From: Pseudomonadota bacterium
GTDB lineage: Bacteria; Desulfobacterota; Binatia; Binatales; Binataceae
Direction: 5' to 3'
NCBI GenBank assembly: GCA_021323945.1
Contig: JAJPKA010000020.1
Location: 682,001 to 746,000 of the forward strand
DNA length: 64,000 bases
Position numbers and translations under genes: made by a program. Below the pieces are notes generated by a model. The model made no database searches and had not been told where the DNA came from. It worked only from the letters and a program-made list of their open reading frames with translations. Positions 32,439-42,700 of the stretch are shown here, in pieces (within the stretch, counting starts at the first letter, position 1; the number at the start of each line of letters is the position of its first letter).

Positions 32439-33266
32439 CTAGCGACAACGAACCACACCGATTCGTGGGCACAAATGGTTGATTGGACAGCGCGAGCACC
32501 AAGGCGAAACCGGTTGGCAGAGCGTTTGCCCGAATGCGACCAGGAGCGAATTATATTCGATCCAGTAACGACGAGGCAGCACCTCGCGCAGAGCTTGTTC
32601 GCTCTCGCTGGGACTTCTGGTATGGACCAGGCCCCAGCGGTTCGAGATCCGATGGACGTGGGTGTCTACGCAAATCCCTGGTTTGCCGAACGCCTGGGTA
32701 ATGACGAGGTTGGCGGTCTTGCGCCCGACACCCTTCAGCGACAGCAGATCCTCAATGCGCTCCGGGACCCTGCCACCGAACCGTTCGATCAGTTCGTGAC
32801 AGATCTGGTGGATCACACGTGCCTTGGTGCGATAAAAGCCGACCGGATAAATCAGGCACTCGATTTCGGCAGGAGTTAGTTCAAGCATCCGTGAGGGTGT
32901 GTCAGCCCGCTCAAAGAGCCGCGGTGCCGCCACAGCAGTTGCTTCATCTCTCGTTCGAAGGCTCAAAATGCATCCGATAAGGGTTAGGAAGGGATCGCGC
33001 TTCTCCACCGCCATCAGGGTTAGCACAGGCGCGTTCCATTGCGGCGCCGCGTTTCGCAAAATCCGCAAGACCCGCGCAACGGTTTGCCGGGTTACCGGCC
33101 TGGCCACTGGCTGAACCGAGGGTGCCGTGCCTCGTTTAGCTGTAAGAATGGCCGGCGCTCTAGTAACCACTGAGGGGACGGGCTTTTTCGGCGAATCAAC
33201 CTTACGTCTGCCGCTCCCGCCGAGTCGGTTGCGGCCGGGCGTCTTTGCGAAGGACATTGCCGCCAT
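32439..33266 (-). CDS. nth: Endonuclease III with N-terminal extension
   Basis: A base-excision repair DNA glycosylase/AP lyase for oxidised pyrimidines, 275 residues. The HhH motif carries catalytic Lys183 (LKGVGRKTANLV) and Asp201 (CVDTHVHR). The [4Fe-4S] cysteines Cys250, Cys257, Cys260 and Cys266 have the exact C-x6-C-x2-C-x5-C spacing. About 60 N-terminal residues, basic and Pro-rich, exceed the usual length of about 211. An internal ATG three codons in is an alternative start. No Shine-Dalgarno precedes either. It is the first gene of the minus-strand run leading into the MoxR cluster. Confidence 0.93.
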   Translation of the reverse strand: MAAMSFAKTPGRNRLGGSGRRKVDSPKKPVPSVVTRAPAILTAKRGTAPSVQPVARPVTRQTVARVLRILRNAAPQWNAPVLTLMAVEKRDPFLTLIGCILSLRTRDEATAVAAPRLFERADTPSRMLELTPAEIECLIYPVGFYRTKARVIHQICHELIERFGGRVPERIEDLLSLKGVGRKTANLVITQAFGKPGICVDTHVHRISNRWGLVHTRSPSESEQALREVLPRRYWIEYNSLLVAFGQTLCQPVSPWCSRCPINHLCPRIGVVRCR

Positions 33267-33940
33267 TGTTACCGTTTAGGAGGTGCAAAAGAAGCTAACA
33301 CTTTGGTCGGCAGATCGCCGTAACAGGTCGTGCGCCTTGGTAGAAGGCTCGAGGGAGCGTTTGAGGGAACTCAGCAGTTCGAATCGGGCTGCTCGCATTG
33401 TTACTCATAACCAGTGCGCAGCATACCGTCCACTGCACTCAATTTAGAGCAATCTGTCGAGAAGCGGTTTGATAACTTCAGCATGCTTTCCTTCGGACAC
33501 CGGAATTTTCGGAATTCGCCAGCGCATCAAAGCTTCTTTAATCATTTCAGTCAACGTCGCCCGCACCTTATTTCGGCGCGACCACGTGAGCTAGCCTGGC
33601 GCATCATTCAGGGCCCGACGCAACTGATTGGACGGCTGCTGTTTGCTGATGAATTTCGGCGTTTGCGGACACCCATGAAAGAGTTCTCGCTTGCGAGTAG
33701 CACATCGGAAGCTGGACAATCCGTCAGATGCGCCAATCCAATAGGTTGAGCTGATCTCTTGGCCCGCAACACTGGCCTCTCGATCCGGTCGCAACGCTTC
33801 GCCTTAGACCAGCGTTTGGTTTTGATTCCAGCTCCGAAGCCGCCCGGACCGTGGCGAGATGAGACACAGGCCGCTAGGATTCCTTTACGTCCTCGGGTAC
33901 GCAAGGCTCGCGCTCTGCTACTGGTAACCCGCTAGCCCGA
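33267..33940. other. Divergent intergenic region upstream of nth and the antiporter
   Basis: About 674 bp, the largest non-coding gap here. Promoters for nth (minus) and the antiporter (plus) should lie in it. A plus-strand frame at 33414-33749 and a minus-strand frame at 33608-33904 have atypical composition and no motifs. An AGGAGGTG lies at 33277-33284 but has no start codon at a suitable distance. A TTCGAATC near 33379 recalls a tRNA T-loop but is not one. Confidence 0.4.
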
Positions 33941-35443
33941 TTGGAATTGACAATCCTTCATATGGAGCTATTACGACCTGGTCCACTGCCTCTGCTTCTT
34001 GTAATTATTGGCGCCCTCATGATTACAGGTGCGATGCTGAGCTCGCCCTCTCAGCGCGCTGGTGTACCCGCCGTCCTGGGTTTTCTTGCTCTGGGGCTCA
34101 TTGGTGGCGGCCTCGGACTGAGGGAATCGCTCTTCCACAGCTATAGCTCATACTTCAATCTCGGTACGGTCGGGCTTGTGCTGATTCTGTTCGACGGAGG
34201 TCTCAACACCCCCACGACATTGCTTAATCGCGGTTTGCTCCCAGCGTCGCTTTTGGCGACCGTTGGAGTCATCTCAAGCTCGGCGTTGTGCGCGATCTGC
34301 GGCTGGATGCTGGGCCTTCCGTGGAAGCAGGCTTTCTTACTGGGTGCTATCGTCGCACCGACGGATGCAGCGGCGGTGTTTCCTATACTGCGCGGCAGCG
34401 GACTACAGCTGAAGAGACGGATCGCGATGACTTTGGAACTTGAAGCAGGTCTGAACGATCCCGTCGCAGTAGCTCTCACAATCTCGCTTTCGCAGGCACT
34501 GGCGTTTCGGCGGCCGTTTAGCCTTGCGGCTGCAACAGCTATCCCGGTGGCGCTGATGCTCGGTGCGCTAATCGGGATATTGGTGGGCTATAGTGGGCGG
34601 CTGTTGCTGCAGCAAGCCCGTCTGTTTGCGGGCGGGCTGTATCCAATCATGACCATCGCGTTGGCCCTATTGGCCTTTGGCCTGGCGGCCTTGCTGCAGG
34701 GCAGCGGTTTCCTTGCCGTGTACGTCGCTTCGCTCGTTCTCGGCAACAGCCGGCTGCCTTACCATGCCGGGATCCTGCGGGTTCACGACGCAACTGCATG
34801 GCTGTCGCAGATCGGTCTGTATTTGATGTTAGGCTCCCTTCCGAATCCATCGGAACTGCTCGCGGTTGCCCCGGCCGGGATTGCGGTTGCCTTATTCCTG
34901 GCTTTGGTGGCGCGCCCTATCAGCGTGGCGCTCTGTTTGTTACCGCTTCGCTATCCCATGAGCGAAATTTTCTATATCGGATGGGTCGGCCTAAGGGGTG
35001 CAATTCCTATAGTACTAGCCACCTACCCAGTGTTGATCGGCGCACCTGGCGCACTGAGCATGTTCAAGGTCGTTTTTTTTATCGTGTTGGTCAGCACTCT
35101 AATCCCGGGAGCGACCGTCCGCTGGTTGACCGCCATCCTGGGACTTCAAACCGACGAGCGGCCGGCTCCTCCGGCCGTCCTGGAGCTTGTCTCGACCCGG
35201 GTGCTGACCGGGGCCGAAATCGCATCATTCACAATTGATCAGTCCTCAGCCGCCTGTGGGGCGCGAATCAGCGATCTCCCCTTGCCGCAGGAGTCGACCC
35301 TGATCCTGCTTATACGCGATAGTGAACTCATCCCACCCCGGGGCACGACCGAGTTGCGAAAAGACGACCATGTGTATGTGCTATGCCGTCCTGAGGAGAA
35401 ACCTCTCGTTCATTTGATCTTCGGCCATCCTGAAGAGGATTAG
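33941..35443 (+). CDS. CPA1-type K+/H+ antiporter
   Basis: An inner-membrane antiporter of 500 residues similar to NhaP2/CvrA. About 12 hydrophobic segments lie in the first 390 residues, with LGAIVAPTDAAAVFPILR and the ion-site ND in LEAGLNDPVAVAL, as in cation/proton antiporters. A C-terminal TrkA-C-like (RCK-C) regulatory domain covers about 415-500. It exchanges K+ (or Na+) for H+ and controls pH and osmotic balance. The frame opens with TTG; ATG at 33962 is the likelier start, but neither has a good ribosome site. It is convergent with the CrtC-like gene. Confidence 0.92.
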   Translation: MELTILHMELLRPGPLPLLLVIIGALMITGAMLSSPSQRAGVPAVLGFLALGLIGGGLGLRESLFHSYSSYFNLGTVGLVLILFDGGLNTPTTLLNRGLLPASLLATVGVISSSALCAICGWMLGLPWKQAFLLGAIVAPTDAAAVFPILRGSGLQLKRRIAMTLELEAGLNDPVAVALTISLSQALAFRRPFSLAAATAIPVALMLGALIGILVGYSGRLLLQQARLFAGGLYPIMTIALALLAFGLAALLQGSGFLAVYVASLVLGNSRLPYHAGILRVHDATAWLSQIGLYLMLGSLPNPSELLAVAPAGIAVALFLALVARPISVALCLLPLRYPMSEIFYIGWVGLRGAIPIVLATYPVLIGAPGALSMFKVVFFIVLVSTLIPGATVRWLTAILGLQTDERPAPPAVLELVSTRVLTGAEIASFTIDQSSAACGARISDLPLPQESTLILLIRDSELIPPRGTTELRKDDHVYVLCRPEEKPLVHLIFGHPEED

Positions 35444-35480
35444 AAAACAACGGCCCGGGCCGGCGCCGCCATCTATCGGT

Positions 35481-36596
35481 TCAGAAGGTAGGCAGATGCT
35501 GAACTTCCTTGTATTTATAGTAGCCAGGGCCAACTCCGTACTCCATGATTCCGTAGCCAATCTCGTTGCCGCAGCGCCATTCGATCAAGTGATCGCTCAG
35601 GGTGCTCGCTTCCGCCAAGACCCGCGGGTCGTTTAAATCCCACACGTCATACTCGCAGTAATATGGCCCTTTGTCATCGCCATGGTACCATCCCCTGTAG
35701 CCACCGTAACAACCGCCTTTGAGATGCCATCGGGGTGGCAACGTCACGAACGAGAGCTCGCGTTTCTCTCCGTTGCGGAAAAGGAGGCGAATATAACCTC
35801 CAGTGAGCGTCTGGACTGGACCCCGGCTATCCCACTGAAACTCCTGCTCAGTGTTGGCAAGACGCCAACCGGGATCGCTCTCCGTGCCGAACGGGAAAAC
35901 TCGCTCGCCACTCAAATAGCTGTATTTGCCCGGTCCGCGTTCGACGAAGCGCCAGTGAAAAGCATGGTCGCGAAACTGTGCCACCGACCAGCTGAACAGA
36001 AACGGTGCGAACACCGTGCGGGCCGTATCGCTGGTATCAGTGCGCAAAGGACGCCGCGTACCCCACGAGCGGTCGCGGTGAGCCCACCAGTGGCTCTCCT
36101 CGAGCAAGATAGTTTTGCCGCCGACTTCCAGGGTGCCGGAAGCGCGGCCAACCTGATCAAAGCGCGAGATATCCTGCACCACCCGGCCACTGCTCTCGCG
36201 GTAGTCGTGTTCTTCTTCGTGCGGGTTCATCGTGGCCGTCCATTCCAGATCCAGCCGGAGGGTTGAGGGATTGTCGTGCAGCCTGAATCGAAACCGTTTC
36301 AGCCCTTCGAGCACTTCGACCTCAAGCGGACCGATTTTTACCTCGTCAATAGCTGGTCGCAGGCGGCGGGACGCTCGAAAGTTATACTGCTTGCCTCGAT
36401 ACCAGACCGTGGCGAAGCCATCCTGCACGTTTTTGTTAGGATACTGGCCCACGCCGAAACCAATGATCGTATCCTGGTCTCGTACGTTGTAAATGCTGAC
36501 GTAGATGCGCTCCGTCCACTCAGGATTGTCCGTGTGCACATGGTCCATGGTCTTGGGTAGTTGGTGGCACATCAGTTCGTCCCATTTGGTCAGCAT
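35481..36596 (-). CDS. AttH/CrtC-like lipocalin-fold protein
   Basis: A 371-residue protein with two beta-rich halves, resembling hydroxyneurosporene dehydratase/AttH-type (CrtC-like, DUF7064/7065) proteins. The motif HWWAHRDRSWGTR near 168-180 is the most telling. Such proteins act on long isoprenoid or lipid substrates, or remain uncharacterised; no carotenoid gene is adjacent here. No signal peptide. It is divergent from gcvPA and convergent with the antiporter, with only 37 bp to the latter. The reaction is not known. Confidence 0.7.
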   Translation of the reverse strand: MLTKWDELMCHQLPKTMDHVHTDNPEWTERIYVSIYNVRDQDTIIGFGVGQYPNKNVQDGFATVWYRGKQYNFRASRRLRPAIDEVKIGPLEVEVLEGLKRFRFRLHDNPSTLRLDLEWTATMNPHEEEHDYRESSGRVVQDISRFDQVGRASGTLEVGGKTILLEESHWWAHRDRSWGTRRPLRTDTSDTARTVFAPFLFSWSVAQFRDHAFHWRFVERGPGKYSYLSGERVFPFGTESDPGWRLANTEQEFQWDSRGPVQTLTGGYIRLLFRNGEKRELSFVTLPPRWHLKGGCYGGYRGWYHGDDKGPYYCEYDVWDLNDPRVLAEASTLSDHLIEWRCGNEIGYGIMEYGVGPGYYKYKEVQHLPTF

Positions 36597-36807
36597 GACT
36601 ATCTCCCGTATCCCTACCTGTCATTGACTTTTAATAGCTGAGCCAGTCCCGTCGCCTTTCCCATTGGCATTCGGTCAGCCTAAGCGACCCTCATTCTGGC
36701 CCTCGCTGGAGCCTGTCCGTATGCTCTTGGCCCGCGGTCGAAGTCGTAGCTACTTTCGTGGTTGCGATCAATCGCGGAGAATACAGACAGCTGGAGATGC
36801 GGGGTCG
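36597..36807. other. Divergent leader of gcvPA and the CrtC-like gene
   Basis: About 211 bp. I looked for a glycine riboswitch upstream of gcvPA and did not see its conserved words (no GGAGAG...GCACCGAAGG pattern). An upstream in-frame extension of gcvPA to 36664 is open but not family-like. GGAG lies about 11 nt before the chosen ATG at 36808. Confidence 0.4.
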
Positions 36808-38172
36808 ATGAGATTCATTCCTCATACCCAAGCTGATACGGCAGCGATGCTTGAGGCACTGGGCATCGCCAGCACAGATGAGTTGATTGCTCACGTACCG
36901 TCAGGCTTGCGTGCCAAGGCTACCATCAATCTCCCGCGCGGCCTGCCCGAATGGGAAGTCACGAGAGTCTTGTCAGCCCTGGCAGCACGCAATCATGGTG
37001 CGAGCGAATTCGCCAGTTTTCTTGGTGGCGGCTGCTATCGCCATTACGTGCCGGCGGGCGTGCGGGCCATCACTGGGCGTGCCGAGTTTGCAACTGCCTA
37101 TACACCTTATCAGCCGGAGGCCAGTCAAGGCACCACCCAGGCCATATTCGAATTTCAGACCCTAATCGCCCAGCTCACAGGTTTGGATGTAGCTAATGCG
37201 AGCATGTATGACGGCGCATCTGCCAGCGCGGAAGCCGTCTTGATGGCACGGCGTCTTATGCCCCGGCGTAAGCGGGTGGTACTGGCCCGCAGCCTTTGGG
37301 CTGACTATCGCTCGACGATTCGCACTTACGTGGGGGCGCAGCCTGAACTCGAGCTGGTCGAACTTCCATTTGAATCGGCCAGCGGAACTGCGAACCTTGA
37401 TGTCCTTGCGCCCCTGATTGACGAGCGGCTTGTGTGCGTGGTCATCGGCTACCCCAATGCCTTTGGGGTGATCGAACCGCTCGATCGAATCGTCCAAATG
37501 GTGCATCGCGTGGGCGCTCTGGTAATTGCGGTAACGGCCGAGGCCTTGGCGCTCGCTCTGCTGAAATCCCCTGGCGAAAGTGGAGCCGACCTTGCCGTGG
37601 GCGAGGCTCAGAGCTTCGGGATTGCACCTCAGTTCGGCGGGCCCGGCCTCGGTTTTATGGCGACAAGATTCGCCTACATCCGCCAAATGCCCGGTCGTCT
37701 GGTGGGGGAAACCGTCGACAGCCGTGGCCAGCGTGCTTACTGTCTTACCCTCGCGACTCGTGAACAGCACATTCGCCGGGAACGGGCGACTTCGAACATT
37801 TGCACCAACCATTCGTTGTGCGCACTGGCGGCCACAGTGTACCTGACGTTGATGGGGAGGCGGGGCTTGCGCAAGCTGGCGGCTTGCAATGTCGAATTGG
37901 CTCACTTGACCGCCGAAAAGCTTGGCAGTGCAGGCATTCGGCGGCGCTTTAACGGACCTTTCTTTAACGAATTCGTCGTCTCGGCGCCGGATCCGCCAAA
38001 GCTTCTTGCCCGCGCTGAACAGCATGGCGTCATTGCGGGGATCGCAATGGCAGGGAGTTATCCGGAATTGCACGACGGGTTATTAATCTGCGTGACAGAA
38101 CTCAATCCCGCTTCGGAAATAGAGTTATTGTGCGCGGCGCTTGCGGGGGCAGCTGATGACAACGACGGATAA
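36808..38172 (+). CDS. gcvPA: Glycine decarboxylase P-protein subunit 1
   Basis: The N-terminal half of the split P-protein of the glycine cleavage system, 454 residues, typical. It shows MRFIPHTQADTAAMLEALG, FLGGGCYRHYVPAGVRAI, YTPYQPEASQGTTQAIFEFQTL and NICTNHSLCALAA. With subunit 2 it decarboxylates glycine and loads the aminomethyl group onto the H protein. The frame opens upstream at 36664, but ATG at 36808 fits the family N-terminus. The stop overlaps gcvPB by 17 bp. No gcvT, gcvH or lpd lies in the window. Confidence 0.95.
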   Translation: MRFIPHTQADTAAMLEALGIASTDELIAHVPSGLRAKATINLPRGLPEWEVTRVLSALAARNHGASEFASFLGGGCYRHYVPAGVRAITGRAEFATAYTPYQPEASQGTTQAIFEFQTLIAQLTGLDVANASMYDGASASAEAVLMARRLMPRRKRVVLARSLWADYRSTIRTYVGAQPELELVELPFESASGTANLDVLAPLIDERLVCVVIGYPNAFGVIEPLDRIVQMVHRVGALVIAVTAEALALALLKSPGESGADLAVGEAQSFGIAPQFGGPGLGFMATRFAYIRQMPGRLVGETVDSRGQRAYCLTLATREQHIRRERATSNICTNHSLCALAATVYLTLMGRRGLRKLAACNVELAHLTAEKLGSAGIRRRFNGPFFNEFVVSAPDPPKLLARAEQHGVIAGIAMAGSYPELHDGLLICVTELNPASEIELLCAALAGAADDNDG

Positions 38173-39700
38173 GATCGCTGGCGATCCCGGCATCGATATG
38201 CCAGCAACTGCGAATGACAATCAGGCCCGCCCTTCAGGTGTGCGGCTGATCTTTGAGGAAACGTCGCCCGGGCGGATGGGCGCCGACCTGGCGGACAGCG
38301 ACGAGAGCGAGCGTCGCGCATGTGAACTGCTAGGCCAAGAGCATTGTCGAGCAGACATTGAAGATTTCCCGGAACTAAGTGAACCGCAGGTCCTCCGGCA
38401 CTTCCTGCGGCTTTCGCAAATGAATTTTGGTCAGGCCTTGCAGTTCTACCCTCTCGGCTCATGCACGATGAAATACAATCCGCCCATCAATGATGAACTA
38501 GCGAATCTCTCAGGGTTTGCCGCTCTCCATCCGCTGACCCCAGCCCCCTTGGCGCAAGGCGCTTTCGAACTGATGGTGAGACTCGAGCGGGCCCTGGCCG
38601 AAATCACTGGAATGGACGCGGTCTCACTGCAGCCAGCGGCTGGCGCTCAGGGTGAACTGGCCGGATTACTAATAGTGCGCGCCGCACACCGCAAACAAAA
38701 CAGGATCTGCCACAAGGTCCTCATTCCGGACACAGCCCACGGCACTAATCCCGCCAGCTGCACCTTAGCAGGTTATCGCGCGGTCGTCGCCAAATCAAAC
38801 CGGCGTGGTTACCTGTCGGCGAGTGAAATTCGCCAGCGGCTTGACGATGACGTAGCCGCCCTGATGGTTACGAATCCCAATACCCTCGGAATTTTCGAGC
38901 CAGAAATAGAGGAAATTGCCTATTTGCTGCACCAACGGGGCGCAATGCTCTATCTCGATGGTGCCAATATGAATGCTCTGCTGGGCATAGCCAAGCCTGG
39001 CGACATGGGGGCCGACATTGTGCAGCTCAACCTGCACAAAACTTTCTCAACGCCGCATGGCGGCGGTGGCCCGGGAGCGGGACCGCTTGCGGTCAAGCAG
39101 CATCTTGAGCCGTTTCTGCCGGTGCCGCGGATCTGTCAAGAAGGAGGAATCTGGCGGTTCACATACGATCGGCCGGACTCGATCGGACGCTTGCGCTCAT
39201 TTTATGGCAACTTCGGCATGCTCGTCCGCGCTTATGCATATATTCTGGCCCTTGGTTCCGACGGACTTGAGAGCGTCAGCCGTAATGCGATTTTAAGCGC
39301 CAATTACGTTCGCAAGCGACTCGAAGACAGATTCCCGAGCGCCTCACCGGAACCGTCCATGCACGAGTGTGTTCTGACGCACGATCTTGAAACCCGAGTA
39401 CAGGTCAGTACGCTGGACCTGGCTAAACGTTTGCTTGATTTCGGGATGCATCCGCCAACAATCTATTTCCCGCTGGTGGTGCACGGCGCGCTTATGATCG
39501 AGCCCACCGAGACCGAAAGCCGAGAGACCTTGGATTATTTCATAGATGTGATGCGACAAATTTATGAGGAAGCTGTCAACCGCCCTGAGATTGTCAAGAC
39601 CGCGCCGCATCAGTTACCGCTGGGCCGAGTGGACGAAGTGCGAGCCGCTCGCCACCCTATTTTGCGCTGGAAAAAAAGCTCGGCGGAGCTGGACCACTGA
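38156..39700 (+). CDS. gcvPB: Glycine decarboxylase P-protein subunit 2
   Basis: The PLP-bearing half of the split P-protein, 514 residues. The PLP Lys is Lys295 in LNLHKTFSTPHGGGGPG, and IPDTAHGTNPAS, YPLGSCTMKYNP and NFGMLVRAYAYI match the family. About 25 extra N-terminal residues precede the usual RLIFE start. The ATG at 38156 has GGGG upstream and overlaps the gcvPA stop by 17 bp, so the subunits are translationally coupled. It is convergent with the RND transporter. The reaction is that of the glycine cleavage system with gcvPA. Confidence 0.95.
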   Translation: MTTTDKIAGDPGIDMPATANDNQARPSGVRLIFEETSPGRMGADLADSDESERRACELLGQEHCRADIEDFPELSEPQVLRHFLRLSQMNFGQALQFYPLGSCTMKYNPPINDELANLSGFAALHPLTPAPLAQGAFELMVRLERALAEITGMDAVSLQPAAGAQGELAGLLIVRAAHRKQNRICHKVLIPDTAHGTNPASCTLAGYRAVVAKSNRRGYLSASEIRQRLDDDVAALMVTNPNTLGIFEPEIEEIAYLLHQRGAMLYLDGANMNALLGIAKPGDMGADIVQLNLHKTFSTPHGGGGPGAGPLAVKQHLEPFLPVPRICQEGGIWRFTYDRPDSIGRLRSFYGNFGMLVRAYAYILALGSDGLESVSRNAILSANYVRKRLEDRFPSASPEPSMHECVLTHDLETRVQVSTLDLAKRLLDFGMHPPTIYFPLVVHGALMIEPTETESRETLDYFIDVMRQIYEEAVNRPEIVKTAPHQLPLGRVDEVRAARHPILRWKKSSAELDH

Positions 39701-39742
39701 CGGCGACGTGCTCTGCAATTTGACTTTTCGTCGGCCGGCGGC

Positions 39743-42700
39743 TTAGGAAGGAGCGCGGGACGATTGCGGCCTTGCTCTGTGTTCAACGCCAAACAGGTAG
39801 AGTCCCCCGGCGAGTGGGGTCGCGAAGATTATAGCTGCAGCCAAACCACCAATCACCGCAATAGCCAATGGCTGTTGGGCGCGGGCGCCGGCACCCAATG
39901 CGAGCGCCAGCGGGAATAGTCCGGCGGCTGTTGCCACGCTGGTCATCAGGATCGGGCGCAGGCGGATCTGTGCACCTTCCATCACGGCGAGCCGAGGCTC
40001 CTGGCCGCGTGCAACCTCATTTTGGGCATGGTCGAGCAGCAGAATGCCATTTTTCGCGGTAATCCCCGCTACCATGATGATGCCCATAAACGAGGATATG
40101 TTGAGCGTCACCCCAGCAAGTTCGAGCGCAACAAAGCTGCCAGCCAGACAGGATAGGGCACTCAACAGCACTGCGAGCGCCGGCGCTATCTGGCCGAATT
40201 CCCAGATTACCACCAGGAACATCGCAACCACGCTGACCAACAACACGACTTCCAGCTCGTGAAAGGCCTTTTGCTGGTCAGCGTAAAGGCCCGCGTACTC
40301 CAACGTCACTCCCGGAGGAAGCGCGAGCGAGCGAACGCTCGTCTGAACGCGCCTGATTGCGGTCCCCAGATCGACTCCATCAACTCGAGCGGTGACGCGC
40401 ACTACCGGCCGTAACCGTTCACGAGTCAACTCAGCAGTTTCACCCAGCCAACGCAGCTTGGCTACGGCGGAAAGCGGCACCTGGCCGCCATCGGGAGTTT
40501 TCAACGCAACTTCGGGTAAGAGCTCGAGTTGCTCGCGGTAATCAGCCGGGTACCGGACGCGTACTGGGTAAAGACGGTCACCAACCAGAAGCTGCGTGGC
40601 TACTGTGCCCTCGACGACAGCGCGCAGCACCGCACGGATTTGCTCGGTGTCCAGCCCGTAGCGCTGAGCGGCGGTTTCGTCAACTTCGACTTCTTCTTCA
40701 GGGTTGCTTAATACGATTCCGTTTTTTACATCGACCACGCCGGCGATCTGGCTGATTCGGCTTGCAATCTGACGGGCGATTGCCTCGATGGTTGTCTGAT
40801 CGCTGCCGAACACGTTGACGACAATCGGCTCGGGGATGCCGGAGAGGTCACCGAGCAGGTCCTGCAGCACTTGCGAGAACTCAATTTGAACGCCCGGGAC
40901 GTCTGCCAAAATGCGTTCGCGTACGGAGTCGATTATCTGCTCGATATTGCGGCTTCGGCGGCTGGTTAGGCGTACCGAGAAATCTCCTCGGTTTGATTCG
41001 GTCAAGAAGAAACCCAACTGTGTACCGGTGCGTCGGGAAAATGCCACTACTTCGGGCGTAGCCCTGAGTATGTTTTCGATGCGTCCGAGGAGCGACTGAG
41101 TGTCCTTTAAGGTGCTCTCAGGTGGAGTGACGTAGTCCAGGATGAAAGCCCCTTCGTCCAAGGTTGGGAAGTAATCGGTTCCGATCGTTCGATAGAGTCC
41201 CAGTGCAATCAGCAGTAGACCACCAGCCAAGGCTAACGCCAGACCGGGAAATCGCACACAGGGGCTCAGTATCGCCAGATGAATTCGTTGCACCCCAAGG
41301 AAGAGATGCCCTGGACGCCGTGAGGGCCGACGCCATCGTCCGGCCAGCAATTCGAGCGTCGGATTGAAATACAGGGCCAGAAGCAGAGACGTTGACAGGC
41401 CCGCCCCCATAGTCAATGCGAGAGCACGGAAAAAGACGCCTGTGAGGCCCGAAAGCAAAATCAACGGCGCGAACACCACGATGACGGTGGCGGTCGATGC
41501 GATTAGTGGCCGCTTCAATTCTCGCAGCGCTACCGCCACGCTCTGCGCCCCGCGCGCGCCTCGCTCATGCGAACGGTGGATGGCCTCGAGCATCACGATG
41601 GCATCGTCGATAAATAAACCGATTCCTGCCGCGAGACCGCCCAGACTCATCATGTTGAAAGTTCCGCCCGAAGCCTTAATTGGAATGAAGGTTAGCGCAA
41701 TGGTGCAGGGGACCGTCAGGCCAGCGGCCAGGGCACTGATTCCGCTCCGGGTGAAGAGGAAGACGACCGCTACCGACAAGATGAGGCCAAGCGCAATTGC
41801 GTCGCGGACGCTGCGGAACGACTCAGCAACCAACAATGCTTGGTCGTAGGAGAACGTGAATTGCACGTCGGGATAACGTCGGCGAAACTGCTCGATGATT
41901 CGGTGGGTCTCGGCCGAAATCGCTACGGTGTCACCACCGGTCTGCTCGGAAACGCTAACCAGGACGGCGGGCCCGTTTTCGCACGCCGTCCGAATGTAGT
42001 CCTCAACGACACCCAGCTTGACCTGGGCGATGTCTCGCAAGTAAATGGGTTGCCCGTCAACTCTGGCGATAGAGAGCGCGGCGAGTTGGTCAGCATCGTG
42101 AACATCAGCACTGACTATCGTCAGCAGCATCCGGTGCTTGTCCAGCACGCGGCCCGCAGACTCGATAACGTTGGCGTTGGCCAGGCCATTTATGACGTCA
42201 GTGGCGGTCAGACGATGCTGGAGCATTTTCGCAGGGTCCAACCAGACATTGAATTGGCGGTACTTGGCACCCACTGCTTCAACGCGGTAGACGCCGTTTA
42301 TCCTGTGAAGGGTTGGAATCAGATCGTATTGGGCGATGTCAGTCAGTTCGGGCAAGCTGCGCTGGTGCGAACTGAGACTGATGTCCACGATGGGAAAGGT
42401 AGCCGTCGTGAGCAGTCGCGAACGTACTTTGGTCCGCGGCGGCAGCGTTCCGGTGACCTCGGTGATCGCGTTGTTGAGCAGCTGGAAACTGGCCACCGGG
42501 TCTGCGTTCTCCGCAAAGGTTACATCTATCTCAGAACTGCCACGAGTCGTGGTTGATCGTACATGGGTTACGTTCATCGCACCGTAGGCCGCCTCTTCCA
42601 GAGGTCGGGTAACGGCGACAAGCATCTGAGCAGTTGGCAGGTCGCCGCTGTCGGCCAGAATAATGGCACGGTGGAACTCGATTTGAGGAAAAACCGCACT

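Noticed and set aside
33371-33395. TTCGAATC near a GGGCTGC, recalling a tRNA T-arm
   Set aside because: The arms AGCAG/CTGCT enclose an 11-base loop, not seven, and no acceptor, D or anticodon stems fit around it.
33414-33749. 111-codon plus-strand open frame
   Set aside because: No motif, odd composition, no ribosome site, overlapped by another random frame.
35451-35462. CGGCCCGGGCCG palindrome between the antiporter and the CrtC-like gene
   Set aside because: Self-complementary DNA with no loop and no U tract; expected by chance in GC-rich DNA.
36597-36807. Possible glycine riboswitch upstream of gcvPA
   Set aside because: The conserved glycine-aptamer words are not present on the plus strand.
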